From contig OW569347.1 of assembly GCA_937625935.1 (NCBI GenBank), positions 310,001 to 374,000 on the forward strand: a stretch of 64,000 nt of DNA. The letters are read 5' to 3'. Below the pieces are notes generated by a model. That model saw only the letters and a program-made list of their open reading frames with translations. It ran no database searches and was not told where the DNA came from. A program made the position numbers and the translations under genes. This stretch comes from Tetramitus jugosus. Lineage: Eukaryota; Heterolobosea; Eutetramitea; Acrasida; Vahlkampfiidae. The first letter of the stretch is position 1; each line of letters begins with the position of its first letter. Positions 13,657-23,622 of the stretch are shown here, one piece after another.

Positions 13657-15343
13657 ATGTCGCTCGAGAAAAATCTCACATTTCAAGTGCCTGCCAGTGA
13701 ACTTGCCAAGCATGCAGTCTACTCTGGCACCATATCCAAACAAGGTAACAACAGGTTTTTTTTTGTAAGGTGGTACATTGGATCATTCTGCACCACCATG
13801 TGCATGTGCATGTGCATGTGCTACTAGGTGACTAACCGACCTACTACTACTACGACTACTGCTACTTTTTTGTCATATTCACTTCTCACAACTCACTCAT
13901 AACAACAACAACAACAACTGAACAACAACTAACAAAAAACCATTATCAGATAAGAAAGTAGGTGTCATTTGGCGAAAGAGATTCTGCGTTCTCATGTACA
14001 CATCATCAGACGACATGGAAGACACGAATCGCTACGGCAACATTTACATGTTCACCTCTCTGGACGACAAGCGGACAAAGAGCAAAGTAGACTTGCGCAA
14101 AACGGTCAAGGACGTGGAAAAGACCAAAAAAAATGGAATCAAGATTGAGTTGACCAGTGGACGATGCTTTTATTTTTCGTGCAGTGAGAAGAGTGAGGTC
14201 GATTTGTGGTATCGATACATTCAAGAGGCATCACAGGGAAAGTTGTCTACGGATGCAAGGGACGCAAACTCGTTCCTGTTGCGCAGCAAGGCCACACACA
14301 AGATTCGACATGAGCACTATGTGAGAGGACGCAGTGTCTTTATCAAGCAATCACCATTCTTGCAGCAGCAACAACAACAACAACAACAACAACAATTGCA
14401 GCAGCAACAATTGTCCACTCCATTCTCATCGTCTTCATCGTCATCACCTGTGGACGGTAGTAGCAGTGGTGGTGGTGATGCCGATTATAATAACAATCAT
14501 CACAATAACAATCACCACAATATCAATCATAGCAACAACAACAATAATAATAATGATGATGATGAGAATGACAATGAGAATGACGATGACAACAATAGTG
14601 ACTTGATGTTGGAGTTGCCAACCACGTCAACCTTTAGGAAGAAGCTATCGACAAAGAAGAGGAGAGAAACAAAGAGAGGAGACGTTCGCAGCAGAGTCTT
14701 TTCACTGCAAAAACCGCCAAGCATGTTGCTGAGAGAGGAGTTGGAGCCATGGATTCAATGGAGCAAGGAATACATGCACTATGGTGCACGAATCATCAAA
14801 TTCCCCTACATGGGAGCTTCCAGTGGAAGACCCAAGCGAAGGTTCATGTCCATATCAAAGGACGAGAGTCGTTTGATGTGGGGAACCACGAGAGACGTGT
14901 CTCTGTTGAATCGTAGTGTGTCTGTCGATCGTGTCGAACAAGTGATCTATGGTCCGTTTTCATTGACAATGAATCGGTATGCTTTTGTTGATGGGAACAG
15001 CAATAGCAATCCCAGCTCAATCACTCCCTGGAGATGTATCAGTATTGTAATCAAGATGAATGAGGAGGAAACGAAGAATGATGAAGAGGTGAGTGGATCC
15101 ACGCGGGAGCCACAGTACCGAACCATTGATTTGCAATTTTCAAGTGACAGTGAGACGTTGGCATGGTATGTTGGATTGCAGAGCGTGTGTCCGTGGGCTC
15201 AGACCAATGTAGAACTCAGTCAGTTCAAATGGACAAAGCTCCGACTGCAAATGGAACAAAAACTGTTGACAGAGCAGCCAGTGTCGCCCAACGACGACAA
15301 TTCAATTGCTTCAATGATTATCCAGTCATTGGATCAATTGTAA
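13657..15343 (+). CDS. PH-domain protein with Q/N/D-rich middle
   Basis: Two exons: 13657-13744 and 13950-15343 (intron 13745-13949, GT-AG, codon split G|AT), 493 residues. The intron is supported because exon 1 supplies the missing first strand of a PH domain (VYSGTISKQ, then GVIWRKRFCVLM, then a closing helix with DLWYRYIQ). The middle has a polyglutamine run (about 14360-14410), Ser-rich, Asn/His-rich and Asp/Asn-rich tracts. The last ~180 residues look like a second, PLC-type PH fold: RFMSISKDESRLMWG, then SVSVDRVEQVIYG, then a terminal helix ETLAWYVGLQSVC. Such proteins usually bind phosphoinositides or partner proteins at membranes; which lipid is unknown. The region 14340-14620 is also open in other frames, but only because of the triplet repeats. 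The start ATG is the first in frame before the PH strand. Confidence 0.75.
13797..13820. repeat. Short (GCATGT)n repeat in intron
   Basis: Four tandem CATGTG units lie in the intron of the PH-domain gene, followed by CTACTACTACTACGACTACTG and AACAACAAC runs. The remainder of the intron shows nothing coding. It is a simple microsatellite-like stretch and probably polymorphic. Confidence 0.7.
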
Positions 15344-15577
15344 TGACACACAACAACACTCTTCTCCCTCTTGTAAAAGACTCCTTGATTGTATTTTTTC
15401 TCCCTTTTCTCCGATGTTCATTTTGCCGCCCAAATCACACAAACTACCTTCGTCAAGAAGCTCAAAAGCCAAAGCCATCGTCATCCTGGTAGAGCAACTG
15501 ACTGCCGACACACGCACAACGAATACTATCTATCAGTCAGAAGAGGAAAGTAGTGGCTTGTTCACACACACACACAA

Positions 15578-16613
15578 ATGACAAAATTCAACAATACGAC
15601 ATGGATTTGTCTGTTGTTGCTTGTATTTTTATCCATTTTCACTCAGCATGCTGTTGTTGCGACGATATCATCAGTACAAGACATGCATCATCATTCAACA
15701 ACAACAACATCAACAACAAATGCAACAACAACTGACACGACAAGTACAACAACAAAATCCATTGCATCGATACAAACAAATGTTGTGCCCAACACTGCTG
15801 CACTTGTCATTAGTCAACTGCAACAAATTTATGCATTGGATGTCATTCAGGAGAGAAGTATGTGATGATAATGATGTTGTTACCACTGTGTGCTGATTAC
15901 TAACTACATGGTTGTTATCATGTACATGTGTCTGTGTAAACATGTATATATATATTTGTATGATTATTATTTAATATTGTTGATTGACACATGTTGTAGT
16001 GCCATGTATACTACTGCCCAACTGCTCTGCATGCACCAGTCGTTCCACTTGTTGTTGGATCAGTGGATCACCTGCCAATGGTATCACAGTGACTCGATCC
16101 AATGGTGATACGCCACTCGATGTTCGAGAAGTAAGTTTTTGTTGGAGTGGAACATTTTTCTCTGCAAAGAATCCAGTGCTCGATAAGGTACCTAGTCTCA
16201 AGGGAGAAGAAACAAAAGTCAGTGGTATGTACATACAAGTCTCTTACTCTATTTGTGCATGCACTCTCTAAACTTAATCACGTTTTTGTTGTGTAGCTAC
16301 ATTTGCGTTTAATGACTTTTCGTCAAAGACGTGTCACATTCGAGGAGGTGTTCTGTTGGTGTTACTGTTGGGATTTGCGCCACTGTCACTGGTGATGATT
16401 ATGCTGTCATTGTTTATATCATTGATTTGTTGTATGATACGGTTGAGAACGAGATTGAAGACGAGAACAATTAATGTATCGCGGTTGTCTGCTTCAATGA
16501 CACAAGAAGAGGAGTTAAACGATAATGACTACTTGTTCCTGGAGGAGAGTCAATCCACAATATTATTGAATGCGAGAGGTGATGATGACGATGCTACGAA
16601 CAACGAACTTTGA
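15578..16613 (+). CDS. Single-pass membrane protein with signal peptide and short Cys-rich ectodomain
   Basis: Three exons: 15578-15857, 16000-16224 and 16297-16613. The introns are 142 and 72 nt, both GTATGT...AG with matching phases, giving 273 residues. The N-terminus is a clear signal peptide (ICLLLLVFLSIFTQHAVVA). A Ser/Thr-rich, probably O-glycosylated stretch follows, then a Cys cluster with the pattern CILLPNCSACTSRSTCCWIS, and a strand-rich region ending FSSKTCHIRGG. One strong transmembrane helix (about 16345-16440) precedes a basic then acidic cytoplasmic tail. The Cys cluster resembles a short PSI-like knot (C..C....CCW), a weak similarity. The topology predicts a type I cell-surface or vesicle protein. 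I do not recognise an orthologue and propose no function. Confidence 0.65.
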
Positions 16614-16904
16614 TGCTTGAGACACTCGAGGTGTATGCATTTAGAAGTAACAACTTTTTCCAAACTAATTTATTACTGCGCAGTGCAAGAGAGGAGCCAT
16701 GATGATGAAATGGGGCACCACCACTTCTGTCGTCGAAACGAACAAGCCCTTGTCACATACAAAATGTGACACCAGCCAGCACAAGAGCAGTATTTGCGAG
16801 CAATATGAAAAAGATGATTAATAATAACTAATTCATCCTTTAATATGAATCCTTTCATCGTACAGTATTGTTTATATTATGTTGTCCTCTATATCACAAT
16901 TATT

Positions 16905-19649
16905 TTACTTTCTTTCGCCTCGTGGAGATCTCTTTTCCAAACTCTTGGAATCACCTACAGAGTTCTTTCTCTGTGAATGTTTCAATTGATGTTGATGTCT
17001 TCGGGTTGGGCGATACACGTCGTTCAACCATGCAGCCACTACTGCAGTCGAGTGTGTTGGATCTTGGTACTTTGTGATCCAAGGATGTTGCAGCAATGTG
17101 GCAGCATTTGGTCTCTGAGCAGGATCCACGATCGTTGTCTTCTTCAAAAAGTCCAACATTTCTGGAGACACTTGCTCCTCTGTAATGTTCAATCCGTGAT
17201 CAGTAATGTAGCTCAAAACATCAAAGACACCCAACTGTTTCATGTCAAATGGGAATGTACCAACAGCACACTCAGCAATCGACACACCCATGCTCCAAAT
17301 GTCACTCTCAAAACTATGCTCAGTTCCCTTGAGTCTCTCTGGACTCATGTACACATATGTGCCAATAAATGTCTTGAATGCCTGTATCTGAGCATTCAAT
17401 TGCTTACTCATTCCAAAATCAGAAATCTTTGCCATTCCGTCCCTCTTGAGCAAAATGTTGGACGGCTTGATATCTCTGTGCAAAATCTTTTTCTTTGCCA
17501 AATAGTCCAATCCACAGAGGATTTGATACGTGATGACAGAGAGAACATTCTCTGGTATTTTGCCCACAGTTTTGTACACGTCTTCCAACGATCCACAATC
17601 CATGTACTCCAACAGGATCTTGATGCTGCCCTCTCTGTGAAACGCTTCATAGAAACGAATAATGTAGGGACATTCCATGCTCTCGTACAGACTCTTCACC
17701 TCGGAAATGATTTGTTTTGGCTGAATGTCTGTTTCGTACAGTGAGACAACCTTGAGTGCATATGGTGTTCCGTCCAATCGATTGGTCACTCGATGCACCG
17801 TTGCAGATGCACCCGATCCCAGTTTACTCTTCTTGCTCAGCACGAGATTCTCATAGGCGACACCTGCAGTCATTGGTGCGTCACTATTGAACATATAACC
17901 AGCAGTTGCACTGGCATTGTTGTTACCACTACTGCCACCACCACCATACATGGCACTACTGGGTGTCAGACTACCAAAAGTGCTGCTCGTGCTCGTGTTT
18001 GTACTACCAGTGCTCGTGCTGCTGACTGGTGTACCACCATTCAAAGGTTGTAGTTGATTCACATTGCTGCTGATGCTACTACCATTGTTTTGAGAGCATG
18101 GATCATAGGTTGTACAGGGTGATCCAGTGGATGAAGGTGTAGATGTCATAGAATCCACAGCACCACCAACACCACCAGTGGTCATTTTCATTTGATTGAG
18201 CCGTAGTTGCAAATTTTGTAGCTCTGATTTGAAATGAGTGCTGCTCGTTGCATGAGCAGGAACATTCAAATGTAGTTGTGGACGTGGTGACAATCCGAGA
18301 GAAGGCGAGGATGATAGTGTGCCTGTTGTTGTTGAGTCCTGTGTTGTTTGATGATAGTGCTCTGGTGTGACGCATCCAGAGTTTTTATCATTATTCACAC
18401 CACCACTATTACTGTTGTTGTTGTTGTTGTTGTTGTTAGGAGTAGTAATAGCAGTAGTCGTAGTAGTACTATTGGATGATGATAATGGTTGTGGTTGTTG
18501 CATGGTTTGAGGAGTAACCATGGGCGTATTACCAGACGTTTTCATACCATTGGCCGCAATCAACATGTCATCAAACTTGAATGTTCCACTCTGAGTAATT
18601 TCGTACTCTCGACTCTTTGTAGTGGGCACTTGAAGCTTCTTGAGAGCAAATGGATTCTTTGTGCTCTTTTTTGGCTTTTTGAGAGCGGCCATGCGAGCAG
18701 GAGTGGCACCACTGTTACTACTACTACTATTATTGACATCACCACCACCACCACTACTACTGCTCTGTGCACCAGTATTGACTGATAGTGTGTTTCTCAT
18801 CATGCCACCACCCATATTACCACCACCACCACCACCACCACCAGTATTCAACAACAAGCCTGTTCTCAATGATTGAACAACAATGGGTGATGCGACTGGT
18901 GAGGAGACATCAGATTGATCTGAACTCTCATAATCTGCACTGCTATTGCTATTGAAGTGATTCACCATGTTGTTGTTGTTGGTGGTGGTGGTGGTAGTAG
19001 TAGTAGTAGGTACATTGTCATAAAAGGGATTGGGTTCGACACGATAAGAAGAAGCATCCAATCGCTTGTCATACATGCCGCTGCTGTTGTTGTTATTATA
19101 ATTGGATGCTGTTGTTGTTGATAGTGATAATGATAGTTTGCGTTGAGGTTGTTGTGGTGATGGTTGTTGATGTTGTTGTTGATAGGATCCTGATGATGCT
19201 GATGCTGATGGTGGTGATGAGGTGTACATTGCATTTGGATCATAAACTGCTCCACTACCAACGACTCTTTGCTGACGATAATGTGATGGTGATGGTGATG
19301 ATGATTGCATGTTGATGTTGTTGTTCGATCCAAGTGTAGTCAATGGAGTGATAACCGGTCGATGGTAACCAGAAACGTACTGTTGTGGTTGTTGCTGTGG
19401 TGATTGTTGATGATGATGTGTAGTGGGTGGTTGTTTCAACTGTTGCATTTGTTGCATGAGACTCTGCTGTTGTGCAATTTGTTGTTGAAGAGTCAATCTT
19501 CTCTGTTGTTGATTATTGCTAGTGTATTGTGGCTGTTGCTGTTGTGTTGGATAAGCACCACCACCACCACTACCATTACTGCCACCACTATTGTACAGTG
19601 ATGATGGAGCAGAGTGTCTTTGTTGTTGTTGTTGCTGTGTTGGATTCAT
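16905..19649 (-). CDS. MAP kinase kinase (STE7/MEK family) with long low-complexity N-terminus
   Basis: This is a dual-specificity kinase that would activate a MAP kinase by phosphorylating its TxY loop. The protein has 914 residues. The first ~590 are Q/N/S/T/G-rich low complexity (CAA/AAC repeats). The kinase domain spans about 600-870, with glycine loop LGSGASATV, VAIK-type lysine in YALKVV, catalytic HRDIKPSN, DFG, and YMSPERL followed by SDIWSMGVS, which is the MEK-type signature (SPERL, not APE). The activation loop between DFG and the T of FIGT has a single obvious phospho-acceptor: the first of the usual MEK pair is Gln (see findings). The C-terminal tail is short and basic. The start is the first ATG after an in-frame stop. 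Family assignment is strong, upstream and downstream partners unknown. Confidence 0.9.
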   Translation of the reverse strand: MNPTQQQQQQRHSAPSSLYNSGGSNGSGGGGAYPTQQQQPQYTSNNQQQRRLTLQQQIAQQQSLMQQMQQLKQPPTTHHHQQSPQQQPQQYVSGYHRPVITPLTTLGSNNNINMQSSSPSPSHYRQQRVVGSGAVYDPNAMYTSSPPSASASSGSYQQQHQQPSPQQPQRKLSLSLSTTTASNYNNNNSSGMYDKRLDASSYRVEPNPFYDNVPTTTTTTTTTNNNNMVNHFNSNSSADYESSDQSDVSSPVASPIVVQSLRTGLLLNTGGGGGGGGNMGGGMMRNTLSVNTGAQSSSSGGGGDVNNSSSSNSGATPARMAALKKPKKSTKNPFALKKLQVPTTKSREYEITQSGTFKFDDMLIAANGMKTSGNTPMVTPQTMQQPQPLSSSNSTTTTTAITTPNNNNNNNNSNSGGVNNDKNSGCVTPEHYHQTTQDSTTTGTLSSSPSLGLSPRPQLHLNVPAHATSSTHFKSELQNLQLRLNQMKMTTGGVGGAVDSMTSTPSSTGSPCTTYDPCSQNNGSSISSNVNQLQPLNGGTPVSSTSTGSTNTSTSSTFGSLTPSSAMYGGGGSSGNNNASATAGYMFNSDAPMTAGVAYENLVLSKKSKLGSGASATVHRVTNRLDGTPYALKVVSLYETDIQPKQIISEVKSLYESMECPYIIRFYEAFHREGSIKILLEYMDCGSLEDVYKTVGKIPENVLSVITYQILCGLDYLAKKKILHRDIKPSNILLKRDGMAKISDFGMSKQLNAQIQAFKTFIGTYVYMSPERLKGTEHSFESDIWSMGVSIAECAVGTFPFDMKQLGVFDVLSYITDHGLNITEEQVSPEMLDFLKKTTIVDPAQRPNAATLLQHPWITKYQDPTHSTAVVAAWLNDVYRPTRRHQHQLKHSQRKNSVGDSKSLEKRSPRGERK

Positions 19650-20140
19650 TTGTAGTACTACTCGAGTTGTTTCAGAAAATCACAAAATGTCCTTGAATAT
19701 GTAACAATGTGATGATGATGATAATGATTAGTTTTTTTTGTTCTCGATATGTGTGAGTGAGAAATTGATTGCACAGAAAAAAATGATTTTTTTTGTTCCG
19801 TTTGTTGAGCTACTGCAGCGAGAGTTTGATGGTACTTGTTCCTTTCAAAAAAACGAATGATTTGGTTTTGTTGGTGTTGATGTGCTGTGTGCAAAGGAGG
19901 ACAGTTGTTTGTTGTGTGCGTTGTTGTTGATATGTTTCAGAGAAACAAAAAAGCGGAACTTGCACGAGTAGATTTCTGAGACCCTTTTAATATCATCTCT
20001 CACTTGTCTTCGGAGTTTTTTTAGTCATTGTGGATGATGGGTTTTTACTTCGGATCGGTAGGAAGGGAGGAGGTCAGCTTGCACAGGCAGGTGAGCGATA
20101 CTTAGTTGGGATTGGTATTACACAACTATCCTTCTTATGG
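19650..20140. other. Intergenic region with no gene seen
   Basis: This 491-bp stretch holds the 5' leader of the kinase gene (19650 to about 19950) and the 3' flank of the next minus-strand gene. It contains several T-runs and GTTGTT repeats. The short open frames here lack family features or coding character, and I see no RNA gene or mobile element. Confidence 0.6.
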
Positions 20141-21283
20141 CTAATGATGTTCGTCGAGTGTTGGTGGGATGTATGTGCTATCTGGAGTACTATCCGAAGT
20201 TGCTGCACGAGGTTCAGGGGCGGTAGTTGTTGGTGGAGCAGAGGGTGCAGGTGGAGACATACGTGTTAGCCATTCGTTCAACTGTCGTAGTCTATCTTGT
20301 TGCTTGGAATTGGTGTCTGATATGAGAAGACTAGAAGTTCCATTTCTCATCTTGATACACAGTTGCATGTATGAGAATGCGGAGCCATCAGGTAGAATCT
20401 GGAAGCCAGTTATATTACAGAAGGGAATCTTCTCACGAAATGTGACACCATTTGTTAGTAATCTCTTCGATCCAATGAATACTTGTTTCTTTGCTTCATC
20501 AAACTCCACATATTCAGTCTTTGCCATAAATGCGACGAGCACCAAGAGAATACAAACTGGTGGGAAGAAGAAAAACACTAATCCAACATAAAACATGAGT
20601 GTGACTATGTAGGACATGCTTAGATCCTCAAGAACGATATTTCCTTTGACATTCCTGGGCAGTGGTATCTGGATCTCATATGGTACTCGGTGTGCATTTG
20701 TTGTTGTATAGTATTGTGGGGATGTCTGTGCACCAAACATGTTAGACAACAGAGGAACATTCAATGTAATGTCATGACTACTGCCAGCACCAGAGAAATC
20801 CACTGGCTCTCCGTTGATGAACACTGAGAATCCACCTCCACTTCCACCACCAAAACCATCACCACCAGTACCATCATATGGATAATTGGGGTTGGTATTG
20901 GCTCGATGAATACCATCCATTGTTCGTCGATGTCTCTCCATATTGTCTCTGTGTAGTTGTTCACTTGCTCGTCTCTGATGTTCCAGATTTTCTGTCCTGA
21001 TCCTGTTTTGGTCTTGCATCATTCTTTGCTGATCTGCATTTACTCTTCGCATATGTTCATTGTGGTTGTTCATTTGTTGCTGATGTCTCATTCGATCCAT
21101 CGAGCTCTGATGCAGCATCTGCTGGTTGTGCCGAAAGTAGTTTTGTTGGTGAGTCTGAATCGATCTCATTGTGCTGTCACGATTGAACTGCATTTGACGC
21201 ATATGGTGCTGGTGCATCTGAGATTGTTGTTGCCTTTGGAAGTTTATGGCTCCCATGTTGGGCATGCCTGGTCTGTGTGCCAT
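20141..21283 (-). CDS. Two-helix membrane protein with Q/M/H-rich N-terminus and PH-like cytoplasmic segment
   Basis: This 380-residue protein is not assigned to a named family. The first ~125 residues are rich in Gln, Met, His, Arg and Asn and may form a long charged helix. A Gly-rich linker (GGDGFGGGSGGG) follows, then a globular part, then two adjacent hydrophobic helices (about residues 225-255, SYIVTLMFYVGLVFFFF then VCILLVLVAFMA) forming a hairpin. Directly after it comes a strand-rich segment beginning EYVEFDEAKKQVFIGSKRL and continuing IPFCNITGFQI. The layout of a helix hairpin followed by strands resembles bacterial PH-like (YdbS/YcxB-type) membrane proteins. That comparison is structural guesswork. 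The tail is Pro/Thr-rich and probably disordered. Confidence 0.6.
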   Translation of the reverse strand: MAHRPGMPNMGAINFQRQQQSQMHQHHMRQMQFNRDSTMRSIQTHQQNYFRHNQQMLHQSSMDRMRHQQQMNNHNEHMRRVNADQQRMMQDQNRIRTENLEHQRRASEQLHRDNMERHRRTMDGIHRANTNPNYPYDGTGGDGFGGGSGGGFSVFINGEPVDFSGAGSSHDITLNVPLLSNMFGAQTSPQYYTTTNAHRVPYEIQIPLPRNVKGNIVLEDLSMSYIVTLMFYVGLVFFFFPPVCILLVLVAFMAKTEYVEFDEAKKQVFIGSKRLLTNGVTFREKIPFCNITGFQILPDGSAFSYMQLCIKMRNGTSSLLISDTNSKQQDRLRQLNEWLTRMSPPAPSAPPTTTAPEPRAATSDSTPDSTYIPPTLDEHH

Positions 21284-21509
21284 GTAGTCCCTATGTTCTT
21301 CTTTGTCTCTGGGTCGTTGGTCCTTTTTATTACTTCACAGTACGGTGAATTAAAGTGAGATCAGCTGAGCACCGTACCACCTGGGCAATTGGGTCGATGG
21401 TTTGTTTAGATTTCTTTTGTGTTTGTGAAGTTTGTGAGTTCTTTTTTTCTGGGCGTTAAGTTCTCCTTCTGGAGGGTCCAATATGAAGGTTTTCCAATGA
21501 ATTGTTGAA

Positions 21510-23535
21510 CTACTGATGTTGTTTATCTGATGAACCATCAAGGGTTGGAGTGCCTGCGGATAATCTTGTTGTGTCCCGACTAACAGATCGAGCTTCAAGT
21601 CTCTCATAGGCCATGGCTTGAGTTTTGGCTTGAGTTTCAATGGTGCTGTAATCCTCTAAACGCATTTCCAATTCTCTGTTTCGTTTTCTGAGTGCTGCCT
21701 CTGGCTTGTTGTCCATCTCTGTTGTTCCAGTGACCGTTTGACGCTTAATGCTTTCAATGTCCCCTACAAGGTTAAATATTTCCATCTCGTAGTTTCGTTG
21801 CATCATCGAGTCCGTGTGATCGGCAAGAATCATCTTTCGAACTTGCTTTGTGAGATCAGTGTGCTCTTTCTCTTTCTCTTTCAGTTTCTTCTTATAGTAC
21901 GCTGCAAGTTGTGGATTTCTCTCCATATTTTCGTGATAGTGCTTCGTAATGGTTTCCTTCAATCTTTTCTCGCTCTCTCTGGACATTGCATGTCTGCTTT
22001 TCCTCATCTTCTCTGCTTCATCTTCCGCCTCCTTCTTTAAATTTTGATGCTCGTTGAGTAAATAGGCTGTTTCATCCTGGGCGTTCTGTAATTTTTGACG
22101 TGCTTCTGCTAAGTTCCTCTCCATTTCCTGAATCTTCTTCTCCAGTTTGACTTCTCTTTCATGTAATTCCAAGAATTTGGACCGATTGGCATCATGCTTG
22201 TAAGAATTTAGAGTAGTCACTAAGTTTTTAAGTTGCAACTGTAGTTCTTTCTTCTCAGCTTTCACTTTGTTGTAAAAGGCGAGTTGTTTTTCTTTCTCAT
22301 GAAGAACTGCAGCGTTATCAGCGACAAGACTCTCAAGCTCCAAACGATGAAATGTCTTGTTCTTTTCAATTTGAGATTGTAGTTGCGTAATTTTCATCAT
22401 TTGGATCTCTCGATGTCGTAATATTTCATCCCTTCTATCAAGCATGGACTTCAATTTTTGAATTTCTTTCTCCTTGTTCGTTTTCATCTCGAGCATCTCT
22501 CTCTTATCCTGCTCTAGAGCAAATATTGTTTTGGAACTTTGGTTTGATATGATTTCTTTGGACGAGAGAGCTTCATCCTTGATCTGAATTGCTTTATCTG
22601 CGTTCGATTTGTACAACAAGGTATCCTTCTCGAGCTGTATCATTCGTTTCTTCAACTGATCTAGTTTAACTTCGGCTGTCGACTTCCTCCGCCTGATTTG
22701 ATCTTTCAGTTCATTCTCGAAGTCGTCCTTGAAAGCTAAAAGTGTTCTCATGTTCTTCTTAAGCCCATCAAGTAGCAACAATGGGTTCTCCTTTCTGTAG
22801 TCCTCTGCCTCTCTTTTTACCATATTTAACTGACTATCTTCTCTGCTTATTGCCTCTGATCCTCGCTCCTTCATCTCTAAATATCTAAGCGCTGTTATTA
22901 ATACTCGATGCTACCATTACAAAATCCTCGAGATCTGATTAACATACAATTTCATAATAGCATGTTCGATTTGCTCCACTCGACCCAACTTTGTTCTATT
23001 CTCTTGGATCTTGGTTTGAGCAGCATCCAACAGTTTTTTAATTTTGGCAATATCCTGTAACCTTGAAGTCCTCACAGTACCGATCTCAGTTACATAGCTA
23101 TTCTTCTCGCTAATTAGCTTGGACATCCTTTCTTGAAGACCTTCGTATTGTCTGTGTAACAGGTCCAGCTCTTGAGTTTTCTGAGAAAATCATTACGTCA
23201 GCAAACAGAATAAACAATAGTTAACAGATGGATTTGGTACAAACGCTGTTCAATTCTTGACTCAACTTCTCCTGATCACCCGCATCCTTCCTCGTTGACC
23301 AATCCTTGGATACTCCAGTAGTGTTTTGTGGACCTCCTTTAACTGTGCTCGTTCTTTTCTTTGAGACAGCTGAGGAGACAGATGGGATGACATTACTGTT
23401 GTTGTTGGCTCCCAATTGTGTTCGACCTACTTGACGCTTCGAAACTGATTTTGAGCCTCGGATCCTTAGGGTAGAGTTGCTCTGCAAGCTACTTGCTTCA
23501 TTGTTTGTTTTTGTGTTTATTGTTCCAACATTCAT
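21510..23535 (-). CDS. Long coiled-coil protein, three exons
   Basis: The exons on the minus strand are 23535-23245, 23180-22948 and 22884-21510. The introns are 23181-23244 (64 nt, donor GTTTGT) and 22885-22947 (63 nt, donor GTATGT), with phases that join cleanly to give 632 residues. After a basic Ser/Thr-rich N-terminus of ~90 residues, nearly the whole chain is predicted coiled coil, with heptads from KTQELDLLHRQYEGL through LKKEAEDEAEKMRKSRH to about residue 590. No enzymatic motif is visible. The pattern (basic head, continuous coil, short polar tail) is common in basal-body and axoneme proteins. Coiled coils resemble each other by chance, so I name no orthologue. Confidence 0.75.
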
Positions 23536-23622
23536 TTCGGGCGAACTTTGATATTGTTTTGTTCACACAGAAACGACTAGTAGATGGACAACGGGAGCGG
23601 GAAAAATTCTACCAGACGAAGC

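Noticed and set aside
13797-13820. CRISPR-like short repeat
   Set aside because: Simple hexamer tandem repeat without spacers inside a spliceosomal intron.
14334-14724. Open frames on both strands over the Q/N/D repeats of the PH-domain gene
   Set aside because: Triplet repeats (CAA, AAT, GAT) lack stops in all frames; the encoded peptides are only repeat translations.
18960-19610. Plus and minus frames overlapping the MAP kinase kinase N-terminus
   Set aside because: Low-complexity shadows of the repeat-rich kinase N-terminus.
21340-21377. 8-bp inverted repeat GTACGGTG/CACCGTAC between two minus-strand genes
   Set aside because: Short arms with a 22-nt loop are expected by chance at this scale, and no partner feature is seen.
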